Below are positions 35,244-43,579 of a stretch of 64,000 nucleotides of DNA, piece after piece. The stretch lies in the NCBI GenBank assembly GCA_003481745.1, contig QULP01000002.1, forward strand, positions 402,576 to 466,575. Reading direction: 5' to 3'. Position numbers and translations under genes: made by a program. Under the pieces are notes generated by a model, which did no database searches, was not told the DNA's origin, and was given only the letters and a program-made list of their open reading frames with translations. This DNA comes from Firmicutes bacterium OM04-13BH. Its GTDB lineage: Bacteria; Bacillota; Clostridia; Lachnospirales; Lachnospiraceae. The first letter of the stretch is position 1, and every line of letters begins with the position of its first letter.

Positions 35244-35609
35244 TTACATTTTTCCGTTCAGCAGGTCTTTGCAGAGATACGCATAGTCTGGCAGCTGGTT
35301 GATATATGGCTCCCAGCGCCGCTTGATTTCGGCCAATTCCAGCGGATCGGCTGCTTCCAGTGCATGATCGTTGCCTGTCATATATAAAACATCCGTAGCA
35401 ACATCATCCAAACACCTGCTGCAGAGATCGGCGGCTGATTCGATTCTGATACCGGTATCCACATAGACTGGATTGACGCCAATCGCCAGCCAGACATAGC
35501 CTACCTTGTCCGACCAGAGCAGTTCAAAATCAGGGCTTTGCCGCAGATGTTCCGCAAAGACCTCCTTTACTCGTTCAATTTCATGCTTCTCTTTTTCTGT
35601 GTAAAGCAT
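35244..35609 (-). CDS. Hypothetical protein at the end of element B
   Basis: 121 residues, soluble, with ELLWSDKVGYVWLAIGVNP in the middle and acidic helices elsewhere. Not recognised. ATG at 35609 follows AGGAGG. It is the gene nearest the virD4 junction. Function unknown. Confidence 0.65.
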   Translation of the reverse strand: MLYTEKEKHEIERVKEVFAEHLRQSPDFELLWSDKVGYVWLAIGVNPVYVDTGIRIESAADLCSRCLDDVATDVLYMTGNDHALEAADPLELAEIKRRWEPYINQLPDYAYLCKDLLNGKM

Positions 35610-35686
35610 TTTCGTGTCCTCCTTGACAAAAATTTTGGTGCGTACCATCATCAGTTTAGCACAAGGTGGCTTCGTTTATCAGCCGG

Positions 35687-35881
35687 TCACATCTGCTGTA
35701 TCTCGTTTTTGAGCATACGCTTGATTTTATCGCTCATGGTTTCTGTGCTGGTATTGCTGAAATGGACATGAACCTTGTAGGTTGTCTTTCCGATTTTCTT
35801 TACCATCGCCGGCGTGTTTTCCGGCGCTCTGGACGCAGTAGCGGCGTCTGACACCTGCATAGTACAGGGTTCTTTGTTCAT
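35687..35881 (-). CDS. tnpW: TnpW-family protein (element B)
   Basis: 64 residues, with KKIGKTTYKVHVHFSNTSTE then TMSDKIKRMLKNEI, the clear TnpW pattern. It follows the DnaC-like gene as in A2. TnpW accompanies TnpX-type recombinases and its role is unknown. Here the recombinase is at the other end of the element. Confidence 0.85.
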   Translation of the reverse strand: MNKEPCTMQVSDAATASRAPENTPAMVKKIGKTTYKVHVHFSNTSTETMSDKIKRMLKNEIQQM

Positions 35882-35924
35882 GGCGCTCCTTTCTCCGAAC
35901 GGGTCTGTGCCGCCCGGTAAAAAA

Positions 35925-36788
35925 TCAATCGTGCTTACTGTTTACAATGTCTTTTGCTGCCTGTCGGGTAGCACCGGCATTTTCTTCCCGGAAATTCTTC
36001 CCGTCAAAGAGAATCGGCGCACACCGTTCCAGAATACGGTCATAGATACGGGCGTGAGCCAGGTCGGGCGGGTTCTTGAGTTCGGCCAGCTTCAGATTGG
36101 TGGTGATTATCATGGGCCTGCGGCTGCGGTAGCGGCTGTCAATGACGAAAAACATCTGCTCCATCGCATACTCGGTACTGCGCTCCACACCCAGATCGTC
36201 AATGATGAGCAGGTCGTACTCGTCAAAGCTGGCGATAAAGTCAGCCCTGTCCTCGGAGAACATCCCTGTCAGGCGGTTCAAGATGGTGGGAAAGTTCGTC
36301 ATCAGCACAGGCACATCCCGGTCAAGCAGGGCGTTGGCGATGCAACCGGCGAAAAAGGACTTGCCGGTTCCCACATCCCCGAACAACAGCAGGCCGGTGT
36401 TGTTCTTGTAAGCCTCCTTCCAGTTCTCCACATAGGCGAGAGCCTTGTCCATCAGGGAATTTTGGCCGTTGTCGTTGGCAAAGGTGTAGTCGTACAGATA
36501 GCGGTCTTGCAAGCCCTGTGCCTTTCGGCGTTTGATACGCTCCATGCGGCGCTGCCGTTCTTCAGCAGCCTTGCGCTGCTCCTCAGCTTCCCGCTGGCAC
36601 TGGCAGATGCAACGCGGCATAAAGTAGCCAGATTTCCCAAAGCATGGCACAACGGTCTGCCTCTGGCCGCCGCATTTCTTACAGTGAATGAGCCCATCTG
36701 ACGGGTCTATATACTCGTCCTCAGCCAATTCCACACCGGCAGCTGCCTTGTCGATGAACGCCCGGATTTCTGCGGTAATCTCAATCAT
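35925..36788 (-). CDS. DnaC-like helicase loader ATPase (element B)
   Basis: 287 residues. N-terminal zinc-like cluster (CKKCGGQRQTVVPC, CICQCQREAE), Walker A FGDVGTGKSFFAGCIA, Walker B LLIIDDLGVERS and IITTNLKL. It shares its whole architecture with the A2 protein at 26960-27799. It overlaps the DnaD-like gene by 4 bp. It should load the host helicase at the element origin. Confidence 0.92.
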   Translation of the reverse strand: MIEITAEIRAFIDKAAAGVELAEDEYIDPSDGLIHCKKCGGQRQTVVPCFGKSGYFMPRCICQCQREAEEQRKAAEERQRRMERIKRRKAQGLQDRYLYDYTFANDNGQNSLMDKALAYVENWKEAYKNNTGLLLFGDVGTGKSFFAGCIANALLDRDVPVLMTNFPTILNRLTGMFSEDRADFIASFDEYDLLIIDDLGVERSTEYAMEQMFFVIDSRYRSRRPMIITTNLKLAELKNPPDLAHARIYDRILERCAPILFDGKNFREENAGATRQAAKDIVNSKHD

Positions 36789-37519
36789 ACAGTTTCATCC
36801 TCCTTTACGCTGTAATCCCGGTTGCGTGAGGGTGTGACAGTTTTTTTAGCGTCCTCACCGGCCCAGCGCCGGATGGTTGCTGCATGGCTCTGATAACGCT
36901 TGCCGGTAGAAGCCATGTACTCGGACAGCTTTTCAATGTACTGTTCCCATACAACAGGAAAACTGGCCTGCAAGTCTGCCAGTTCCTCGTCCGTCAGGAA
37001 AACATTCTGGTAACGGCCATAGGCGCGGGCGGAGCGTCCCTTCTCTATCTCTCTCTTTATATCTATCTCTTTCTCTAACTCTATCTCTATCTCTGGTGGA
37101 CGAATGTCGGACAAATGTCCGCCGTTTGTCCGGGGCGCAGAAAGAGCCTTATTTTGAAGCCTTGCAGCCCGCTTTCGCTCGGCCTCGGTAGAGGACTGGC
37201 CTATTAAAAGTTCGATGTTGCTCATGTAGAATGTGCCGCTGTCCAGCACTTCCACAAGACCCAGCTTCAAAAAGATCTGCAAGGCTCTCTCCACAGTGCC
37301 GATCTGCTGGCGGGTAATGGTGGCGATCATCTGCGCCGTGTAAGGAATGTCCTCGTCAAGTTGAAGCCGTCCACCATGTTTCAGCGATTTCAGATACAGC
37401 TTGAGCAGAATGTTGGAATACAGCACACCATCCTGCATACTTTCCAGCAGCACGATGGAATCATCGTCAAAATAGTTTTCTTTAAGTTTCAGGTAATAAT
37501 ATTTTCGGTTGTCTGACAT
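36785..37519 (-). CDS. Replisome organizer (DnaD/phage O-like) of element B
   Basis: 244 residues. The winged-helix domain (MSDNRKYYYLKLKENYFDDD onward) is over 70% similar to the A2 homologue by eye. A variable charged linker (EIEIELEKEIDIKREIEKG) and a DnaD-like C-terminal part follow. It contains the DNA block at 37090-37133 that is also in the A2 gene and may be the replication origin. Confidence 0.9.
   Translation of the reverse strand: MSDNRKYYYLKLKENYFDDDSIVLLESMQDGVLYSNILLKLYLKSLKHGGRLQLDEDIPYTAQMIATITRQQIGTVERALQIFLKLGLVEVLDSGTFYMSNIELLIGQSSTEAERKRAARLQNKALSAPRTNGGHLSDIRPPEIEIELEKEIDIKREIEKGRSARAYGRYQNVFLTDEELADLQASFPVVWEQYIEKLSEYMASTGKRYQSHAATIRRWAGEDAKKTVTPSRNRDYSVKEDETV
37090..37133. 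repeat. Candidate replication origin inside the element B organizer gene
   Basis: TCTCTGGTGGACGAATGTC is followed by the palindrome GGACAAATGTCC and GTTTGTCC. It matches the A2 block at 28108-28150 almost base for base although flanking codons have diverged, which points to selection on the DNA itself. Confidence 0.55.
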
Positions 37520-37632
37520 AGGGTTCCTCCTTGGGGTTTCTCTTGGGATTCTGTACGCATTTTAAGACCGTTTTAGGGGTCGGAGGATAAATCTATCAGC
37601 CTGCCTTTGATACCCTCGAAAAAACCCTTGAT

Positions 37633-38031
37633 TTACAAGGGTTTTTCAGCCCTTAAAGCGTGACATTTCTCCCGTTGTTTCCGCTTGCGCTTTGCGGCGT
37701 TGATCCGCTTCATGCGTGCGGCACATTCCGGGCAGTATTTGGCCCGGTTGGAACCGGGGGTAAACAGCGCCCCGCATACGGCGCATTTCTTCGCATTCAG
37801 CCGGTGGAACAGCGCCGTTTCCAGTTCCTTATCCTGCGGTAATACTGCCGCCCGAAACCACCTGCACAACAGGGAGTAGGAAATAGACTGGACACAGACA
37901 CATTCCTCCCCATCGTCCAGGGCGATACAATTTCCGTCGATGTAGTTGCAGCACTCATGCACCAGCCTCCGCGCTCTGCGGTACTGGCGGTAATCCATGA
38001 CGGGGATAGGTTCAGTCTTGTCGTTCTTCAT
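37633..38031 (-). CDS. Cysteine-rich VLP-family protein (element B)
   Basis: 132 residues. First cluster CNYIDGNCIALDDGEECVCV with LCRWFRAAVLPQDKELE; second cluster CAVCGALFTPGSNRAKYCPEC. Same family as the host ICE gene at 5191-5592, with Cys spacing conserved. Function unknown. About 110 bp upstream of the organizer gene lies a short intergenic hairpin. Confidence 0.8.
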   Translation of the reverse strand: MKNDKTEPIPVMDYRQYRRARRLVHECCNYIDGNCIALDDGEECVCVQSISYSLLCRWFRAAVLPQDKELETALFHRLNAKKCAVCGALFTPGSNRAKYCPECAARMKRINAAKRKRKQREKCHALRAEKPL

Positions 38032-38086
38032 AAATGATTTCTTTCACAAAGCAGGTAACCTCCTTGAATGAATTTATTGTTAAATA

Positions 38087-38133
38087 TTCGTGCAAAGTAT
38101 TGTTTTCTTCGTGCAAATGGCATATACTATAAT
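38087..38133 (+). promoter_or_regulatory. Promoter/operator of the toxin-antitoxin operon
   Basis: A good -10 TATAAT lies at 38128-38133. Two direct repeats TTCGTGCAAA at 38087-38096 and 38108-38117 are 21 bp apart, two helical turns. Antitoxin dimers commonly bind such repeats to repress their own operon. Confidence 0.6.
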
Positions 38134-38157
38134 TGCCAGTAGAAAGGGGTTGATCGT

Positions 38158-38436
38158 ATGGCTGGAAATACCACAAACATCAGTATCCGCATGGACGCAG
38201 ATTTGAAAGCGCAAGCGGACGCACTGTTTACTGAACTTGGCATGAATCTGACTACGGCGTTTAACATCTTTGTGCGCCAGTCGCTTCGTGAAGGAGGCAT
38301 TCCCTTTGAAGTAAGGCTGGAACAGCCGAACAAAGAAACGGTTGCTGCCATGCTGGAAGCGGAAAGGATTGCAAAAGACCCGTCTGTAAAGGGCTACAAT
38401 GACCTTGACGAGTTGTTTGCTGACCTGAAAAGATGA
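38158..38436 (+). CDS. RelB/DinJ-family antitoxin
   Basis: 92 residues. N-terminal ribbon-helix-helix (TTNISIRMDADLKAQADALF, then LGMNLTTAFNIFVRQSLREG), then a toxin-binding tail. It starts ATG at 38158 after GAAAGGGG. It overlaps the toxin gene by 4 bp. It should bind the toxin and autoregulate at the upstream direct repeats. Confidence 0.9.
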   Translation: MAGNTTNISIRMDADLKAQADALFTELGMNLTTAFNIFVRQSLREGGIPFEVRLEQPNKETVAAMLEAERIAKDPSVKGYNDLDELFADLKR

Positions 38437-38723
38437 AAGAAACCAAATATACCGTCAAGTACACGACCAGTTTCAAAAAAGACTACAAACGAGCCATCAA
38501 GCGTGGCTTGAAGATCGAACTGCTGGAGCAGGCCGTAGCATTGCTGGCAATGGGCGAACCGCTGCCGGATAAGAACCGCGACCATGACCTGTCCGGCGAT
38601 TGGGCAGGCCATCGGGAATGTCACATTCTCCCGGACTGGCTGCTTGTCTACCGCATAGAAGATGATGTTCTGGTGCTGACGCTGGCCCGCACCGGCACAC
38701 ACAGCGACTTGTTCGGCAAATAA
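38433..38723 (+). CDS. YafQ-family mRNA interferase toxin
   Basis: 96 residues, RelE superfamily: TTSFKKDYKRAIKRG at the N terminus, DHDLSGDWAGHRECHILPDW and LLVYRIEDDVLVLTLARTGT, then HSDLF. The His residues in RECHILPDW and the HSDLF end match YafQ, which cuts mRNA on the ribosome. With its antitoxin it could stabilise element B. Confidence 0.92.
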   Translation: MKETKYTVKYTTSFKKDYKRAIKRGLKIELLEQAVALLAMGEPLPDKNRDHDLSGDWAGHRECHILPDWLLVYRIEDDVLVLTLARTGTHSDLFGK

Positions 38724-38800
38724 ACAGTCTGCCGCCGTATGGGGAAACCTGTACGGCGGTTTTTCTGTGTGCAAAAGTATGTCGTGAAACGCGGTAGCCC

Positions 38801-40237
38801 TTACCGCTCCGGCTCCCGGTCGTGAGACTTGTCCTGTTCCTGTCTGGACAGCTGCTCGGCGGTTTTGCGGAGCCGTTCCACTGCTTTCAAATCCTCCCGC
38901 ATGGATTTCATGGCAAGTGTGTCCGTCTGCTTTTCAGCGGCCAGCTGGTCAATTTCCCGCTGCCATACCTTTGGGGTGATTGCCTCGCCGCTGTCTTTCA
39001 GTTCTTTCAGATACCGGGCCGCTGCGTCATACAGAATCAGTTCCCGGCTGTGGCGCTGTTCAAACTGTTCCCGTTTTTCCAGCTTTACTTTGGCAAGCTG
39101 CTTGTGGATGGACTTGTACTGGTTGTACTGTTCCCACATCTCCCCGCGCTCGGTAAGGGTAGTGATCCGGCGCTCGGCCTTGACGATCTTTCCGCGCAGG
39201 TCATAGTAACGGCTGTTCATATCAGCGATTTTTTCATGAAGCTGCTGCATAGACTGGATGCCGTTTGCCTGCAAAAAGCTGAATAGTGCAGCACTTTCTT
39301 GCAATGCCCGGATTTTGCCGGTGCGGGTGTGGGGAGCGTTCAACTGCTGCTGAGCCTCCCACAAAGCTGTCAAGCTGCTTTGCTGTGTTTGTGGTTTTTC
39401 CGTTTCGGCTTTCGACCAGCGATAAAGACGGGTAATGCGGGCTTTAATTTCTTTCAGCAGTTTGTTGTCGGCGGCGATCTGTCGGTTTACTTCCCCCTTG
39501 TCGGTGCGGATACCGCACTTTTCCATTTGGCTGGCAGCTGCCCCCAGATGGACAGAGGGGATTTTATCAATGCCCTGCCGCTTGTAGCTGCGGTGGTCAA
39601 TGCGCTCCGGTCTACCGGCAGATTCCAGCGCCCGGTTGGTGTAGGCTGCCCACGCTGCCCGCCAAATCTCCACATTTCCTTTATCGTTCCAGTCGGTCGT
39701 ATCCTCCCGATGATTTTTCCAGCCGCCTTTCCCATCCTGGATACGCTGTCCGTTCTCGTCCAGATCGTATGCCTTGCGGCACTTTGCGCCCCACTGTCCA
39801 TTTTCTTTCAGAGGCCGGAGCGTCAGCATGATATGGACATGAGGGTTGCCGGTTCCCTTGTCATGGATAGCAAAGTCAGCACACATTCCTTTGTCTACAA
39901 AGTTGTCCTTCACATAGGCGCGCACAAGGGCAAGCTGCTGTTCACCGGACAGTTCACGGGGCAGGGCTGCTTCGATCTCGCGGGCAAGCTGGCTATCCCT
40001 TGCTTTCTCGATTTGCTCCACGCTGTTCCAGAGGGTGGAGCGGTCTGCAAACTCTGGCGGGGCGTGGGCAGGCAGCATGATCTCCGCATGGACAATGCCG
40101 CCTTTCCGGGTGTAGTCGTGGGTCATTCCATCCCATTCATTTGTCAGCTTGGTTCCGCTGCGGTAAGCAGCTGCGGCAACAGCAGAACGGCCCGCGCTGC
40201 GCTTGATGATACTGACGGGGATATGACAGAAATCTAT
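38801..40237 (-). CDS. mobA: MOBQ-type (MobA/MobL) relaxase of element B
   Basis: The relaxase motif HDKGTGNPHVHIMLTLRPL and family N terminus VSIIKRSAGRSAVAAAAYRS are present. The first ATG (40126) would lose that conserved N terminus. The frame extends to an ATA at 40237, 8 bp after AGGAGG, giving about 478 residues, and no ATG/GTG/TTG lies between. Either ATA initiates weakly or the original ATG has mutated. The oriT lies about 150 bp upstream. Confidence 0.9.
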   Translation of the reverse strand: MDFCHIPVSIIKRSAGRSAVAAAAYRSGTKLTNEWDGMTHDYTRKGGIVHAEIMLPAHAPPEFADRSTLWNSVEQIEKARDSQLAREIEAALPRELSGEQQLALVRAYVKDNFVDKGMCADFAIHDKGTGNPHVHIMLTLRPLKENGQWGAKCRKAYDLDENGQRIQDGKGGWKNHREDTTDWNDKGNVEIWRAAWAAYTNRALESAGRPERIDHRSYKRQGIDKIPSVHLGAAASQMEKCGIRTDKGEVNRQIAADNKLLKEIKARITRLYRWSKAETEKPQTQQSSLTALWEAQQQLNAPHTRTGKIRALQESAALFSFLQANGIQSMQQLHEKIADMNSRYYDLRGKIVKAERRITTLTERGEMWEQYNQYKSIHKQLAKVKLEKREQFEQRHSRELILYDAAARYLKELKDSGEAITPKVWQREIDQLAAEKQTDTLAMKSMREDLKAVERLRKTAEQLSRQEQDKSHDREPER

Positions 40238-40325
40238 GGGGAATACCTCCTTTCAGTGAGGGGATAACAGGCTCTGTGGAGCCGGACAAACGCAAAGCGG
40301 GTGTTTGGCTGCGCAGAGTGCACAA

Positions 40326-40420
40326 GGGGTTTGGGGAGCGTAGCTTCCCATCGCGGACGAAGTACGCAACGCCCCCGGCAGGGCGCACAGCACCGGAAAC
40401 GGTGTATAAGTGCGCCCTTG
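40326..40420 (+). other. oriT: oriT of element B (RSF1010/MOBQ type)
   Basis: CACCG-GAAA-CGGTG (40391-40404) is followed by TATAAGTGCGCCCTTG. This contains TAAGTGCGCCCT, the RSF1010/R1162 nic core, in the right position after the inverted repeat. Upstream, GGGGTTTGGGGAGCG and TAGCTTCCC form a further hairpin similar to that in A1. The adjacent relaxase is of the matching family. Confidence 0.85.
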
Positions 40421-40432
40421 TAAACAAGGGAC

Positions 40433-40723
40433 TTATGGCGTGTCCCCGGATTGTGACAGGTTTGCAGTCAATTCCGCGGCCCCCGGAAGATGGGACAGGG
40501 CAATCAGAAATGCTTTGACCTCTGCGCCGGAAAGGTCGGGAGCCAGCGGGAAAATCCCCTCCAAAACGGCTCCGCGCTCAATCAGGCGGCGGGTGCGAAC
40601 CCTGCGTTCTTCGTTCCGCTGCTTGTTCTCCAAAATCTTCTTTCGGTTTTCAAGCTGCCGAATCTCCTTCAGGACTTTCTCCCGTTCTTCTTTTTGAGGG
40701 TGGGCTGTAATTTTTTCGTTCAT
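40433..40723 (-). CDS. DUF3847-family mobilization-associated protein (element B)
   Basis: 96 residues, coiled coil then basic: EEREKVLKEIRQLENRKKIL, RVRTRRLIERGAVLEGIFPL. Homologue of 21049-21363 in A1 and placed identically beside oriT. Probably a relaxosome accessory protein; not proven. Confidence 0.8.
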   Translation of the reverse strand: MNEKITAHPQKEEREKVLKEIRQLENRKKILENKQRNEERRVRTRRLIERGAVLEGIFPLAPDLSGAEVKAFLIALSHLPGAAELTANLSQSGDTP

Positions 40724-40751
40724 GTCAGGCACCTCTTTTCTTTGGAAATAC

Positions 40752-41213
40752 TCATAGATTGACCGTCCATTTCTGACGCGCAAAGTACCGGCGCAGCCTC
40801 CGCAGTGCAGCGTGGATGGATTTTCCCGCCTGTGATGGCGTGATACCCTCCATTGCGGCAATATCTTTCACTTTCATACCCAGCATATAGCGGGCGTGGA
40901 CACGGCGGGCCTGCATAGGCGGCAGGGAAGAAATTGCTTCGTACAATCGCCGTATCAGTTCTTCGTATTCGGCTAATTCTTCTTTTTCTATCAGGTAGTC
41001 CTCCGGCGATGGCTGCGCCCAGCCGATGGCGGCATTTTCGATTCCATCGTTACAATCGAGGGAATAAAACGCCTTATACCGGAACATCTTGCGATCTCTG
41101 GCGGCCTCGGCTCTCTTGTCCAGAAGAAACGCTTCGACGATCTCATCGGACACCTCCACAAAAATGTCCTCTTTGCAAAATGGATAATATTGTTTGAGAT
41201 TGATGGTCTGCAT
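40752..41213 (-). CDS. Sigma-70 region-4-like protein, paralogue 1
   Basis: 153 residues. N-terminal TINLKQYYPFCKEDIFVEVS and C-terminal SLPPMQARRVHARYMLGMKV then KDIAAMEGITPSQAGKSIHA, a region 4-type helix-turn-helix. One of three tandem paralogues in element B. Such proteins activate phage or ICE operons; target unknown. Confidence 0.82.
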   Translation of the reverse strand: MQTINLKQYYPFCKEDIFVEVSDEIVEAFLLDKRAEAARDRKMFRYKAFYSLDCNDGIENAAIGWAQPSPEDYLIEKEELAEYEELIRRLYEAISSLPPMQARRVHARYMLGMKVKDIAAMEGITPSQAGKSIHAALRRLRRYFARQKWTVNL

Positions 41214-41223
41214 AGGCATGCCC

Positions 41224-41676
41224 TCACTCTGTTTGAAAAAGGTCATCATAGCAGCGGCGCATATTCCGCAGACCCCGGCGGATGGCAACGCTAACCTTGC
41301 TGCTGTGGACGCCCTCTATCCGAGAGATTTCCGGCTGCTTGATACCAGCAATGTAGTAGGCGTGAACACGGCGGGACTGTGCCGGAGTGGCATGAGCCAG
41401 AGCCACCGGCAGAGCTGCAATCAGGCGCAGTCGCGTGGTCATTTCTTCTCGTTCCAGCAAAATATCTTCCGGTGATCTGCTGTGTTCCAGTGCGTAATTT
41501 TCCAGCCAGCTGTATGCGTCCAGAGAGTAGTAGGCGCGGTGGTAGACTTTCCGACGCTCATAGTTCTCCATCTCCCGCTGGGCCTGATACATCGCTGCCC
41601 ATACCTCGTCCGTAACATCCACAAACTCGTCATGCCGGTAGTGGGGATACATCCACCGCAGATTGATTGTTTTCAT
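41224..41676 (-). CDS. Sigma-70 region-4-like protein, paralogue 2
   Basis: 150 residues with TINLRWMYPHYRHDEFVDVT and a C-terminal AQSRRVHAYYIAGIKQPEIS then RIEGVHSSKVSVAIRRGL. About a third identical to paralogue 1 over its length, with the same layout (charged middle containing SPEDILLEREE). Starts at ATG 41676 after GGAGG. Probably arose by duplication. Confidence 0.82.
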   Translation of the reverse strand: MKTINLRWMYPHYRHDEFVDVTDEVWAAMYQAQREMENYERRKVYHRAYYSLDAYSWLENYALEHSRSPEDILLEREEMTTRLRLIAALPVALAHATPAQSRRVHAYYIAGIKQPEISRIEGVHSSKVSVAIRRGLRNMRRCYDDLFQTE

Positions 41677-41779
41677 AGGCTTACCTCCTGAAAATCGGAG
41701 AGGCGGACAGCTCGTCCGCTGTCCGCCCCTCGCTGAGATAAGGGAAATGATCCCTTTCACTTGGTAGCCAGAAAACAGG

Positions 41780-42193
41780 TCATTCGTTAAGCCTGTTTTC
41801 AAAGAATTTTATAAATTTTTTTCTGACCGCCTCCACACTTTGATAAACAGCCACTTTGGAGCAGCCGCACAGCACACCGATCTCTGCAAGGCTCAGCCCG
41901 TCAAGCGCATAGAGCAGGAACCGGCGGCGCTGGGCCTCGGTACAGGTGTCCAGAACAGCCCTCAGCTCATGCAGCGTTTCCATGCGGCAAAGGTATTCTT
42001 CCGGCGTTTCGCCGTAGGCTCCTATACCCTCGGTGGTAATGATGTACTCGTCAAACTCCCGGCCATCCCAATGCCGCCGCTGTTCATGAAACAGGTTCTC
42101 CGTTTTGTGATCGGCCCGGTCAAGAAATTCATAGACTTCCAGCGTAACCTCCACGGCCACAGCTTGTCCGTTATAATTGATGGTAACTTCCAT
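41780..42193 (-). CDS. Sigma-70 region-4-like protein, paralogue 3
   Basis: 137 residues: VTINYNGQAVAVEVTLEVYE, TPEEYLCRMETLHEL, and the helix-turn-helix GLSLAEIGVLCGCSKVAVYQ followed by SVEAVRKKFIKFF. The most diverged of the three. ATG at 42193 after GGAGG. Confidence 0.8.
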   Translation of the reverse strand: MEVTINYNGQAVAVEVTLEVYEFLDRADHKTENLFHEQRRHWDGREFDEYIITTEGIGAYGETPEEYLCRMETLHELRAVLDTCTEAQRRRFLLYALDGLSLAEIGVLCGCSKVAVYQSVEAVRKKFIKFFENRLNE

Positions 42194-42264
42194 CTGCCTT
42201 TCCTCCATTCAGATTTTTTTGGTAAATCTGAATGGGACGGCGGAGAACGGCACTGGGGCCAGGG

Positions 42265-42284
42265 TTCGGGCCATGATGGCCCGA
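42265..42284. repeat. Palindrome copy in element B
   Basis: TTCGGGCCA-TGA-TGGCCCGA, upstream of sigma-like paralogue 3. Confidence 0.7.
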
Positions 42285-42355
42285 TGTTCCAGCCCCATAG
42301 GTATGAAAAAGCGCCCGGACAGCAAAAAGCCATTCGAGCGCAAAAAATACGGTAT

Positions 42356-42472
42356 TCAGTTATATTTTGACAATTTTCGCGCTGCCTGCCAGACGAGGCC
42401 GGTTCGGTGGCCGGGCTTTTTTGTCGATAGTGCAAATATCGTCTGAATTTGTCGGCGGTCAGTGTGCTTCAT
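42356..42472 (-). CDS. 38-residue basic protein of element B
   Basis: ATG at 42472 has AGGAGG 8 bp upstream. The product starts MKHTDRRQIQTIFALSTKKP and is basic throughout. No family recognised. The gap from 42473 to 42648 has a GGCGGCTT-rich hairpin but no other gene. Confidence 0.5.
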   Translation of the reverse strand: MKHTDRRQIQTIFALSTKKPGHRTGLVWQAARKLSKYN

Positions 42473-42648
42473 GGCGGCTCCCTCCTAAAGCCGCCATGTC
42501 AGCGTATGGGCATCACTCCTTTGTTGAGGGCATAAAGAACGGCGGCCTTGATTTATTCAAAGCCGCCGCAGCGATAAATAAGCATGGGTAGTGTCTGTCG
42601 AACGACGGCTTTTTTTCTTTTGCCGTCGTCCGGCAGATGAATGAAAAA

Positions 42649-43551
42649 TTATTGTATTTCGAGTGTCACAGTCAATACATTGGATTTAATTTCAGCAGAA
42701 ACATTTCCGCCCAGTTTATCCGTCAGTAACTTTACAACCGCAAGTCCTACTCCTGTACCACTGTTGTGTCTGGATGCATCCCCTGTATAAAATCGTTCAA
42801 AGAGGCGGGCGGGATTTATTTCAGTTTTGCTATCAATCGGATTTTCAATCGTGAAAATAGCCCTATTTTCCCTTGCCTGCTTTAAGCTCATTTTTATGTC
42901 GCCGGATGAATAACGTATCGCATTTGTCAAAAGATTTTGTAAAATCCTTTCCACCATGCTGTAATCAGAATTGAGATAGACAGAATGGGGTGGCAAATCA
43001 ATTTCAGGGGATATATTTTTTGCTTCCAATGCAGGAGCATTCTCTGTAATAAGATTTATCAGCAAATTAGACAGGTTAAAATCTTCTCGCCGGGGTGTTA
43101 TCTGCTCGGCATCCAAAATAGACAGGTCATAAAAAGTCTGTACCAATTCTTTCATTCTTTCTGCTTTGTGAAAAATGGTTTCTATTCGCTGTGCTTGCCT
43201 GTCTGTCAGAGGTTCCTTTCTTAATAGCTGTAAATGTCCGAGTATAACGGTCAATGGTGTCCGCAGGTCATGTGAAATATTTGCAATCGACTCTTTCAGA
43301 TAGTTCTCGTGGCGTAGCGTACTGGCAATCAACTGCCTTTGATTATCGTTATACTGGTTTAGTATTCCTGCCAGTTGTTCCAAATCTTTGTCAATTAAAG
43401 AGATGTCCAGCATTTTCTCAGATTTGCCATTTACCAATTCAGCTATCTGTTTTGATAGATTGCGGATTTGCCGTTTTGTTTGTAGATATTTGAATAGCAA
43501 GATAAGCAACAGCAAAAATACAATCAATAGCAGTAGCTCTATTTTAGACAC
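42649..43551 (-). CDS. Sensor histidine kinase (lantibiotic/CAMP-resistance type)
   Basis: About 300 residues. One N-terminal membrane helix (IELLLLIVFLLLLILLFKYL), a HisKA region with phospho-acceptor His in ESIANISHDLRTPLTVILGH, and an HATPase domain (NLLTNAIRYSSGDI, then SGTGVGLAVVKLLTDKLGG). The short sensor region is typical of kinases that act with an ABC transporter. GTG at 43551 lies inside the ribosome site; an ATA at 43542 has better spacing. Confidence 0.92.
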   Translation of the reverse strand: MSKIELLLLIVFLLLLILLFKYLQTKRQIRNLSKQIAELVNGKSEKMLDISLIDKDLEQLAGILNQYNDNQRQLIASTLRHENYLKESIANISHDLRTPLTVILGHLQLLRKEPLTDRQAQRIETIFHKAERMKELVQTFYDLSILDAEQITPRREDFNLSNLLINLITENAPALEAKNISPEIDLPPHSVYLNSDYSMVERILQNLLTNAIRYSSGDIKMSLKQARENRAIFTIENPIDSKTEINPARLFERFYTGDASRHNSGTGVGLAVVKLLTDKLGGNVSAEIKSNVLTVTLEIQ

Positions 43552-43579
43552 CTCCCTCTTTCCGTTTTCTAATTGAAAT

